64,000 bases of DNA, from NCBI RefSeq assembly GCF_030297595.1, contig NZ_AP028138.1, positions 1,302,001 through 1,366,000 on the forward strand, in the 5' to 3' direction. This document shows, one piece after another, positions 1 to 9,500 of the stretch. The first letter of the stretch is position 1; each line of letters opens with the position of its first letter. Below the pieces are notes generated by a model that saw only the letters and a list, made by a program, of their open reading frames with translations, had not been told where the DNA came from and made no database searches. The stretch is from Polynucleobacter sp. HIN7. GTDB taxonomy: Bacteria; Pseudomonadota; Gammaproteobacteria; Burkholderiales; Burkholderiaceae. The translations under genes were made by a program, and so were the position numbers.

Positions 1-1806
1 ACACCACCTGTGACCCAGGCAGGGATTTATGCAGGACTTGCCGATCTCAAAACCTCGATTGAGCGCTGGCGCGGTCTCTCGCCCGAGCAACGTGGTGAAG
101 AAGAGGATCATGATTTGGCGGCACTGATTCAGGCACAAGCGGCGCAGATGGATTTGTGTAAGGCAGAGCCGCTATGGGATGTGCGCGATGCGAACTTCAT
201 CCAACAGCAAATCACCAAACTCTTTGAGCAGATTTTGGAGCTGGAGTACACCTTAATCCCGCATGGCATGCATGTGGTCGGCTCCACCCCTAGCGAATCC
301 GAGCGTGTGGATTTATTGAGCGCCATGGCAATTGGTTCGTTTAGTCAAACCTTACCGAATTCAGCGATTACGCAATTGGTGCAAGGTAAACCCATTCAAA
401 CCATCGTGAATAAGAATAAAGACCTTCAAGAGCTCGCTCGAGAAGAAGCGATTGCGATCTTGGAGAAGCTCCAACACTGGGATCGGCAGATCCAAGAAGA
501 GACAGAGATCCCCAGTATTCTGAAGGCGCTTGATGGTCGCTTTATTCGTCCTGCGCCGGGTGGCGATGTGATGCGTAACCCCGAGGTCTTACCATCGGGG
601 CGCAATTTGCACGGCTTTGATCCTTTCCGCATTCCAAGTGCTTTTGCGGTCAAAGATGGCGCCAAGCAAGCCCAGAAGATTTTGCAACGGCATATCGATG
701 ATGCCCAAGCCCTCCCTGAATCGATTGCTCTTGTGCTGTGGGGCAGTGACAACCTCAAATCCGAAGGTGGGCAAATTGGTCAAGCCTTAGCGCTTTTAGG
801 AGCACTACCACGCTTTGATGGCTACGGACGACTTGCGGGTGCTACCCTCATTCCACTCGCAGAACTTGGACGCCCCCGCATTGATGTGGTGATTACTCTC
901 TCTGGGATCTTTCGCGATCTGATGCCCTTGCAAATTAAGCTCTTGGCTGAAGCAGCGTATCTGGCTGCTGCTGCGGATGAGCCAATCGAGCAAAACTTTG
1001 TTCGCAAACACGCGCTCGCTTATATGGCAGAGCACGGCTGCGATCTTGAAACTGCATCACTACGGGTCTATGGCAATGCCGATGGTACCTATGGAGCGAA
1101 CGTGAACCACTTGGTTGAGCATAGCGTGTGGGAAGAGGACGATGAACTTGCCGAGACCTATATGCGTCGCAAGGGTTTTGCCTATGGTAAATCCGGTAAA
1201 CCGGTTTGCAATAACGCTCTTCTGAAAAGCGTCTTAGCGGATGTCAGCATGAGTTATCAGAACTTGGAGTCGATGGAACTCGGGGTGACTACCATCGATA
1301 ACTACTTTGATACCTTAGGTGGCATTACCAAAGCCGTGAAACGCGCTAAGGGGGGTGAAGAGATCCCGGTGTATATCGGTGATCAAACTCAAGGTGAAGG
1401 GGTGGTGAGAACGCTCTCCGAACAAGTATCGCTCGAGACCCGTACGCGTATGCTTAATCCCAAATGGTTTGAGGGGATGCTGAAGCACGGTTACGAAGGT
1501 GTGCGTCAGATTGAGGTTCACATCACCAATACCATGGGTTGGTCCGCGACAACGGGGCAAGTGCAACCCTGGGTCTATAAGCAACTCACCCAGACGTTTA
1601 TTCTGGATCCGAAGATGCGTGAGCGCTTAGCGCAACTCAATCCCACCGCGTCTGCCCGCATGGCCAATCGTCTCATGGAAGCATCCAATCGCAATTACTG
1701 GCAGCCTGATGATGAGATGCGCGCTGCGATGAAGCAAGCCAGCGAAGAACTCGAAGATCGCCTGGAAGGCGTCTTCGAAAATCCTGCCATGCAGCGCGCT
1801 GGGTAA
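1..1806 (+). CDS. bchH: Magnesium chelatase subunit H, C-terminal half (partial at window edge)
   Basis: The large subunit of Mg-protoporphyrin IX chelatase binds porphyrin and inserts Mg2+ with BchI and BchD, the first committed step of bacteriochlorophyll synthesis. The reading frame is open from base 1 (T-P-P-V-T-Q-A-G), so the GTG at 10 is an internal valine codon and the N-terminal half lies outside the window. About 600 of the usual roughly 1,200 residues are present. Family-specific blocks seen include GRNLHGFDPFRIPSAF, LVLWGSDNLKSEGGQIGQAL, RFDGYGRLAG, RPRIDVVITLSGIFRDL, NADGTYGANVN, ELGVTTIDNYFDTLGG, YIGDQTQGEG and TNTMGWSATTGQVQPWVY. Cobaltochelatase CobN is the related alternative, but these blocks fit BchH better. 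The gene runs convergently into the aldo/keto reductase with a 12-nt gap, so this is probably the end of a photosynthesis gene cluster. Confidence 0.95.
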   Translation, partial: TPPVTQAGIYAGLADLKTSIERWRGLSPEQRGEEEDHDLAALIQAQAAQMDLCKAEPLWDVRDANFIQQQITKLFEQILELEYTLIPHGMHVVGSTPSESERVDLLSAMAIGSFSQTLPNSAITQLVQGKPIQTIVNKNKDLQELAREEAIAILEKLQHWDRQIQEETEIPSILKALDGRFIRPAPGGDVMRNPEVLPSGRNLHGFDPFRIPSAFAVKDGAKQAQKILQRHIDDAQALPESIALVLWGSDNLKSEGGQIGQALALLGALPRFDGYGRLAGATLIPLAELGRPRIDVVITLSGIFRDLMPLQIKLLAEAAYLAAAADEPIEQNFVRKHALAYMAEHGCDLETASLRVYGNADGTYGANVNHLVEHSVWEEDDELAETYMRRKGFAYGKSGKPVCNNALLKSVLADVSMSYQNLESMELGVTTIDNYFDTLGGITKAVKRAKGGEEIPVYIGDQTQGEGVVRTLSEQVSLETRTRMLNPKWFEGMLKHGYEGVRQIEVHITNTMGWSATTGQVQPWVYKQLTQTFILDPKMRERLAQLNPTASARMANRLMEASNRNYWQPDDEMRAAMKQASEELEDRLEGVFENPAMQRAG

Positions 1807-1818
1807 TCCCACTACCCC

Positions 1819-2658
1819 TTAAATTACCATTAGCGGTTTTTTCTGAATGGGTGGCGCAAAAATTTGATCAAGCGCCTTGAGTAAGGCATCATCCAGCACC
1901 AGATTAGCAGCATATAGATTTTCTTTAAGGCGCTCGGAATGAACCGTTTTCGGAATCGCCACTGCGTTGGGTTGGCGCAAGACCCAAGCGAGAGCCACTT
2001 GCGCTGGGGTCAAGCCAGCCTCTTTAGCTAGTACGCTAAGTTGGGGATGGTGCATCAGAGCACCAGCGCCCAGCGGGGAATATGCCATTAATGCCATACC
2101 CTTCTCTTGCAGAAATGGAATCAAATCGTATTCAATGCCACGGGCATTCAAGGCGTAATAGGCTTGATTGCATACCGTTTTGTAGGGACTGCCCACATTA
2201 CGTTCAGCTACGAGCCAATCGTTTACATCAGGCGCATCAAAATTACTGATGCCATAACTACGAATCAGGCCTCGCTCTTGAAGTTTGATGAATCCCTCGA
2301 GTGTCGCCTCATACGAATAAGAGCCTTGCCAATGCAAGAGATAGCAATCCAGATAGTCACACCCCATCCGCCTAATTGAGCGCTCACAAGCCGTGATGGT
2401 TCCTTTGGTGCTCGCGTTACTGGGTAATACTTTACTGACAATTTGGAGATGGTCACGCGTACTTTTACCAACGCGTTGTAATGCTTTACCAATTAAGGTT
2501 TCAGCTTGACCAGAGCCATACATCTCGGCAGTATCAATGAGTTGATAGCCCATTTCAATGGCGGACGCAATCGCAGTGATTTCTTGGGCTTCAGAGCGAG
2601 CGCTCTCCCCCATTTGCCAGGTGCCCAGTCCAAGGCGACACTGAAACTGAAAACTCAT
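1819..2658 (-). CDS. Aldo/keto reductase
   Basis: A 279-aa NADPH-dependent aldo/keto reductase of the DkgA/YafB-like type, expected to be a cytosolic single TIM barrel. The catalytic tetrad can be placed at D42 and Y47 (in IDTAEMYGSGQAE), K77 (IVSKVLP) and H109 (CYLLHWQGS). The C-terminal cofactor block AIPKTVHSERLKENL is also present. Substrate cannot be deduced. The gene starts 7 nt after the stop of the parvulin-like gene on the same strand, and its AAGGGTGG ribosome site lies at the junction, so it is probably the last gene of that transcript. A functional link to the adhesin is not apparent; the position may be coincidental. Confidence 0.93.
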   Translation of the reverse strand: MSFQFQCRLGLGTWQMGESARSEAQEITAIASAIEMGYQLIDTAEMYGSGQAETLIGKALQRVGKSTRDHLQIVSKVLPSNASTKGTITACERSIRRMGCDYLDCYLLHWQGSYSYEATLEGFIKLQERGLIRSYGISNFDAPDVNDWLVAERNVGSPYKTVCNQAYYALNARGIEYDLIPFLQEKGMALMAYSPLGAGALMHHPQLSVLAKEAGLTPAQVALAWVLRQPNAVAIPKTVHSERLKENLYAANLVLDDALLKALDQIFAPPIQKKPLMVI

Positions 2659-2665
2659 ACCACCC

Positions 2666-3478
2666 TTACATCACAATTTTGGCGTTTTGACGCAAGCGCC
2701 GCACGGTCTCCGTCAAATACTGCTGCACAATCGCTTGACGCAATTGGGGTTTGGATTCTTCAAGGGTCGGGATCTTCATGGCACGCTTATCATCCAAGCG
2801 CACAATCACCCAGGCGCTCCCAATCTGAATGGGCTTTTTGGCAAACTCGTTTTTATTGAGAAGGCGCAGAGTTTGTAAAACATTCGCATTCATCTGCGAA
2901 GCATTAACCCACCCCACACTACCCCCCTCTTTTTTTGTGGCTGCATCGGCTGAGAACTCGCGCGCCAACTGGGCAAAGGAATCGCCCTTTTGTAAGCGAC
3001 TCATGAGTAGCATCGCTTCGCTCTCTTTAGCAGTCACAATCTGGCTAAAGCGGTACTGCACTTCGCCCCCCGTATCCCCAATTAATTTCTTTTGGCGCTC
3101 ATACTCAGTTTTTAATTGCTCGTCCGTGATGGGATTTTTTTGAAAGTGTTGATCAATATAGAGTTGCAATAAGAGAGTTTGCTCAAATTGATCGACCTGT
3201 GTAATGAATTCAGGGGATTTCTCAAGACCCTCTTTCTTGGCTTCTTGGACTAGGAGCTCGCGATTAATGAGCTCCTCCTTAATAGCTTGCCGCAGTTCGG
3301 GCGAATCTTTAGCACCCCGTTCGATGGCATTTTTAAGTGCCATGTCAAAGAGTTGTTGTGAAATCGGGGTGCTATTAACAGAAGCAACAAAGGCTAATTC
3401 ACTCTTATTCTGAGCGTTTATTAAAAAGGAATAGCTAGTAAGGCCCACAAAGCAAAGCAAGCGTATGAATTGTTTCAT
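2666..3478 (-). CDS. Parvulin/SurA-like periplasmic chaperone (PpiC family)
   Basis: A 270-aa exported protein. The signal peptide is about residues 1-22 (cleavage near INA|Q). A SurA_N/PrsA-like helical chaperone region covers roughly 30-135, and a parvulin rotamase domain roughly 138-230 (conserved GGSVGWV at 185-191). Members fold or hold outer-membrane and secreted proteins in the periplasm. The usual active-site histidine in the first rotamase strand (R-H-I-L) reads S-Q-I-V here (about residues 145-148), so isomerase activity may be lost while chaperone function stays. The gene begins 29 nt after the stop of tpsA on the same strand, with a GAGAG ribosome site. By analogy with Par27, the periplasmic parvulin that binds filamentous haemagglutinin in Bordetella, it may be the dedicated chaperone of the giant exoprotein. 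That role is inferred from context. Confidence 0.9.
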   Translation of the reverse strand: MKQFIRLLCFVGLTSYSFLINAQNKSELAFVASVNSTPISQQLFDMALKNAIERGAKDSPELRQAIKEELINRELLVQEAKKEGLEKSPEFITQVDQFEQTLLLQLYIDQHFQKNPITDEQLKTEYERQKKLIGDTGGEVQYRFSQIVTAKESEAMLLMSRLQKGDSFAQLAREFSADAATKKEGGSVGWVNASQMNANVLQTLRLLNKNEFAKKPIQIGSAWVIVRLDDKRAMKIPTLEESKPQLRQAIVQQYLTETVRRLRQNAKIVM

Positions 3479-3507
3479 CTAGAAATCTCTCAATTGTATG
3501 AGATCGA

Positions 3508-3570
3508 TTATCGCGCACAAGCGAGTTGTGTCGACCCTTCTTCGCACTCTTCACCATTGGCCAGCTGATC
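3508..3570 (-). other. C-terminal Cys-x8-Cys tail of TpsA (putative surface anchor)
   Basis: The last residues are C-EEGSTQLA-C-A-R, with cysteine codons at 3544-3546 and 3517-3519. A pair of cysteines close to the C-terminus is the feature that holds HMW1 and CdrA on the cell surface, where the disulfide loop plugs the TpsB pore. A polyalanine linker (nt about 3680-3720) lies shortly upstream. The anchor role is by analogy. Confidence 0.6.
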
Positions 3571-6500
3571 TCTCACTTGAACAGATTCATCCATGGCAAC
3601 TACCACTTCGCCTGTTGTCCCAGTATCCTCATTGAGTCTGAACAGTTTATTAACCTTTAAGGTGGTTGTTAAGGCACTCTTATTAGCGGCTGCTGCGGCA
3701 GCGGCAGCGGCACGAGCCTCTTGTACCGGGAAGCTCACTCCGGTTAATCCAATGCCAGAGCCTGTAAAGTTTGTTTCGCCATCAATGATCATGCGACCCG
3801 TGCCATTCACATTAAATTGTCCGCCAACCTGCGATATATCAAAGTTAATCATTCCCGTTTGCGATGATTTAAAGGTGGTTGCGAGCGTTGTGGAATCAGC
3901 CACAATATTCATGCGATCGGTACTGTAGTTTTGATCAGTAGCGGTTTGTACACCGCTGGTGACATTAATAATGCCGCCAATGTCCAAGCTGGTGCTTAAG
4001 CGATCTCTAAATTGCAAAGTCTGAATGTTAGCCGAGTAGAAGGGATTAATCGATCCTACAGCCCCATTAAAGCTGACAATTGGGTAATTTGGATCCGCAT
4101 CAGTTTCTGCAAAACCATTAAAGATCGAGGCTACTAAGAGCGAGTAAACATCTTTGGCATCGCCATCGACCTTATTATTAAATTCAACAAGAGGATCCAT
4201 CGACATAAAGGTGCGTGTCTTCACCCGTGAAATCATACGGAACTGTTCAACCGGCTTCGTATTTCTTGTAAACGAGTCGTACAAGAATCCTTCACGACCA
4301 TTATCACTAATCGTGACATCACCAAAATAAAGTTGCTGCAAGAGCGTAAGCACATCGCCCTTGATGATAATTTGACCAGCACGCACCTCCAATCGACCTA
4401 AAGGATTAATCGAACCCACGCTATCGCCCAGCGTGACGGTTCCGGTACCCGCACTCACCGTCAAGTTACTAGACGTTACTTTCGCAGTGCCGTCTAATAA
4501 TCCATTAAAAGTAATGTTGGCATTCGAGCTCGTGAGCGAAATCGTCGAACCAGTCTCCGGATCAATTACTACATTGCCGTCATAGAGTTGGGCTCCAGTG
4601 GTGCGGATATCCTTGCGAATACGGATCGAACCACTCACCCGCAATGAGGTGAGCGTTACGCCATCCGCCAGTTTGAGCTGACCAGCATCGATTACCAAGA
4701 GTCCACTACCTAAGGCATCGGCATTACCAAGATTCAAGACAGAATTATTGATCACGGTATTACCCGAATAGGTATTCGCACCCGACAAGGTCAACTCACC
4801 GGAGCCTGTCTTAATGAGTGATCCAGTGCCGCCCAAGGGTCCTGTGAAATTGCTATCTAAATTGGTACCACCAATCGTTAAGTTGGCATTAAGTGCTACC
4901 GTTCCAGCGCCCAACAAAGCAGCGATACTGTCAGCAGTATTGACGTTATACGTTGCACCACTCGCAACTGTCACGGCCGTGCTATCCGATAAGGTACCGG
5001 TGACACTTAAGGTACCCGCATCAATGGTGGTAGTACCGGTGTAGGTGTTGTTGCCGGATAGGATTAAGGTGCCGGTGCCTGCTTTAGTGAGGGCTCCAGT
5101 ACCGGCCATGATGCCGCCATACGTTAAGGTGGTGGCACTATTGGTGTCGATGGTGCCGCCCGAGCTACCAAGGGTAATACCGCGGTTGGCATTGAGCGTA
5201 AAGCTAGCGGTGGTATTTAAGGTACCGCCATTGAGAACTAGTTGACCCGTGGTCGCCGATCCAGGTGCGGTACCTAGGTTGGTATCTGCACCAACCACTA
5301 AAGTACCGGCATTAATGGTGGTGGTACCGGTGTAGGTGTTGGTGCCACTCAAGGTGAAGGTGCCGTTACCGACTTTCACGAGGTTACCCGCCCCACTCAT
5401 CACACCGCTATAGGTAGTGCTATTACTATCACCGGTGGTGAGGGTGAAGGAGGTATTGAGGTTAACAGCACCAGCGCCAGCCAAGGAAGCGATGGTGTCA
5501 TTGGCGGCGACGTTATACGTGGCGCCACTGGCGACTGTCACGGCCGTGCTATCCGATAAGGTACCGGTGACACTTAAGGTACCCGCATCAATGGTGGTAG
5601 TACCGGTGTAGGTGTTGTTGCCGGATAGGATTAAGGTGCCGGTGCCTGCTTTAGTGAGGGCTCCAGTACCGGCCATGATGCCGCCATACGTTAAGGTGGT
5701 GGCACTATTGGTGTCGATGGTGCCGCCCGAGCTACCAAGGGTAATACCGCGGTTGGCATTGAGCGTAAAGCTAGCGGTGGTATTTAAGGTACCGCCATTG
5801 AGAACTAGTTGACCCGTGGTCGCCGATCCAGGTGCGGTACCTAGGTTGGTATCTGCACCAACCACTAAAGTACCGGCATTAATGGTGGTGGTACCGGTGT
5901 AGGTGTTGGTGCCACTCAAGGTGAAGGTACCGCTACCGACCTTCACGAGGTTACCCGCCCCACTCATCACACCGCTATAGGTAGTGCTATTACTATCACC
6001 GGTGGTGAGGGTGAAGGAGGTATTGAGGTTAACAGCACCAGCGCCAGCCAAGGAAGCGATGGTGTCATTGGCGGCGACGTTATACGTGGCGCCACTGGCG
6101 ACTGTCACGGCCGTGCTATCCGATAAGGTACCGGTGACACTTAAGGTACCCGCATCAATGGTGGTAGTACCGGTGTAGGTGTTGTTGCCACTCAAGGTGA
6201 AGGTGCCGTTACCGACTTTCACGAGGTTACCCGCCCCACTCATCACACCGCTATAGGTAGTGCTATTACTATCACCGGTGGTGAGGGTGAAGCTATTGAG
6301 GTTGACATTTCCAGCGCCAGCCAAGGAAGCGATGGTGTCATTGGCGGCGACGTTATACGTGGCGCCACTGGCGACTGTCACGGCCGTGCTATCCGATAAG
6401 GTACCGGTGACACTTAAGGTACCCGCATCAATGGTGGTAGTACCGGTGTAGGTGTTGTTGCCGGATAGGATTAAGGTGCCGGTGCCTGCTTTCACAAGAT

Positions 6501-9500
6501 TAGTAGAGCCACTAATCACACCAACAACCTCATTGGTTGCGGATGCTGAATTCACAGATAAGGTGGTGAGATTTGAGACGGCACCATTTATAAGGGCTAT
6601 ACCAGTTCCGCTATTAATGGTGAGTGCAGAGCCAGTTGCGCCACCAGTAATACTAATATTTTTAATGGTGGCATTTAATCCTTCACCCCAGGCGTGAATT
6701 GCGCGGCCAATATACAAAGTTTGATTTGCGGGCGATAAGTTTCCAGCAACGCTCATGCTGGCTTTGAGAACATTATCGGTAAAGACGCTTAGTGTTCCAA
6801 TACCGCTCGGGTTTGTATATGTGACTTTTACTGTTCGATAGATACCAGCAGTTCCGCTGTTGCCATTACCAAATAAATCGATCGCACCATAGTTAGTACC
6901 CTTTAGATAGAGGCTGTCACCCCTTCCTTGCGTACGAACTAAGACACCGTCTCTGTAATCACCATACGAGAGGATCGTATTCAATCCATCACCAGACATA
7001 GCGCCAACGAGATAATCGGCTTGATACGTCCAACTTTGGCCTAAGTTAATACTATTAATAGTGTATGGATTGCTACCATTTTGAGTGGTTGTCCATGTGG
7101 TACCGCCAGTTAAATAAGTCGTGGTTGTACCATTGCTAGCACTCACCCCACCACTGATTGTGACTGCACTATTAGTGGTATTGAGATTGATATCTGTTCC
7201 AGTAAGCGTGAGATTGCCGCCATAATTCTGTGTACTGATGGTGGTGATATTGCCATCTAAGGAAGCATCACCACTGGTGGTAAGACTCAAGAGGGCTTGG
7301 GTGGCACCTACAGTGCTGCTGAAGGTAGTACTGCCAGTGCCAGTGGTGGTGGTCAGGCTATAGTTATTACCACTGTTGCTATTGACTGTACCACTAAAGG
7401 TAATCGTGCCATTTCCAGCACTGGAGTTGAGCGTGGTGTTAGCCCCCAAGGTTGTTGCACCAGTGTAGGTTTGATTACCGCTCGTGATAACCGCACCAGC
7501 TAAGGTGGAGGTGCCATTGACGGTTAAGCTTGAGCTGCCGGCGCTATTGGTAATCGTGTTGCCAGAGGCCATCACAAGATTATTGATTGTTACTGCCGTT
7601 TGCAAATCTAAGATCGAATTACCACTCATGGTGAGGTTGCTTGTCGCCGCACCAAGGGTGCCAGTGCTGGTAATGACTAAAGTACCGGCATTAATGGTGG
7701 TGGTACCGGTGTAGGTGTTGGTGCCACTCAAGGTGAAGGTGCCGTTACCGACTTTCACGAGGTTACCCGCCCCACTCATCACACCGCTATAGGTAGTGCT
7801 ATTACTATCACCGGTGGTGAGGGTGAAGGAGGTATTGAGGTTAACAGCACCAGCGCCAGCCAAGGAAGCGATGGTGTCATTGGCGGCGACGTTATACGTG
7901 GCGCCACTGGCGACTGTCACGGCCGTGCTATCCGATAAGGTACCGGTGACACTTAAGGTACCCGCATCAATGGTGGTAGTACCGGTGTAGGTGTTGTTGC
8001 CGGATAGGATTAAGGTGCCGGTGCCTGCTTTAGTGAGGGCTCCAGTACCGGCCATGATGCCGCCATACGTTAAGGTGGTGGCACTATTGGTGTCGATGGT
8101 GCCGCCCGAGCTACCAAGGGTAATACCGCGGTTGGCATTGAGCGTAAAGCTAGCGGTGGTATTTAAGGTACCGCCATTGAGAACTAGTTGACCCGTGGTC
8201 GCCGATCCAGGTGCGGTACCTAGGTTGGTATCTGCACCAACCACTAAAGTACCGGCATTAATGGTGGTGGTACCGGTGTAGGTGTTGGTGCCACTCAAGG
8301 TGAAGGTGCCGTTACCGACCTTCACGAGGTTACCCGCCCCACTCATCACACCGCTATAGGTAGTGCTATTACTATCACCGGTGGTGAGGGTGAAGGAGGT
8401 ATTGAGGTTAACAGCACCAGCGCCAGCCAAGGAAGCGATGGTGTCATTGGCGGCGACGTTATACGTGGCGCCACTGGCGACTGTCACGGCCGTGCTATCC
8501 GATAAGGTACCGGTGACACTTAAGGTACCCGCATCAATGGTGGTAGTACCGGTGTAGGTGTTGTTGCCGCTGAAGATCACGGTTCCTAAACCACCCTTGG
8601 TGATGCTGTAAGGTCCTGAGATTACGCCACTTAAGGTGAACTGATCACCAACATTAGTAGCACTAATCGTACTATCGGCGGTTAAGGTGACATTACCAGC
8701 TAGGGAGCTAGTGACATCTTTGAGAGTGCCACCACTTAAGGTTATTGCTTCCGCACCGACGGCTACATTCTGCAGATCGAGTGTTGCACCACTGGCAATG
8801 GTGGTACCGCCAGCGGTGCTACCTAAACCATTGTTGTGGGTCACTACGACCGTACCGGCATTAATCGTCGTTGTACCGGTGTAGGTGTTGTTGCCCGAGA
8901 GGGTCAAGGTACCGCTACCGACCTTCACGAGGTTACCCGCCCCACTCATCACACCGCTATAGGTAGTGCTATTACTATCACCGGTGGTGAGGGTGAAGGA
9001 GGTATTGAGGTTAACAGCACCAGCGCCAGCCAAGGAAGCGATGGTGTCATTGGCGGCGACGTTATACGTGGCGCCACTGGCGACTGTCACGGCCGTGCTA
9101 TCCGATAAGGTACCGGTGACACTTAAGGTACCCGCATCAATGGTGGTAGTACCGGTGTAGGTGTTGTTGCCGGAGAGGATTAAGGTGCCGGTACCGGTTT
9201 TGGCAACACCACCCGTTCCTGAAATTACACCAGCTACGCTACTGGAGGCGCTGGTAGTGGTGACCGACAGTGTTGCCAGATTCGAAACCGATCCGCTGAT
9301 ATTTAGTGTTGCGCTAGTCACGGATAAACTTGCACTCACATTAACGCCACTGGTTGCAGCCTGATACTGACTCAATATTGTCGCTGGCGTGAGAACTGTA
9401 TTGTAGTAAGCCACATTACTAATACCGCCATTAAAGTATTGTGGGCCATAGGTCCTATTACCCACCATCAGTGCTGCACCAGCCCCTGTGGATACCGCTC

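Noticed and set aside
1..1806. Cobaltochelatase subunit CobN as identity of the first gene
   Set aside because: Blocks such as GRNLHGFDPFRIPSAF and TNTMGWSATTGQVQPWVY fit the Mg-chelatase H subunit better than CobN.
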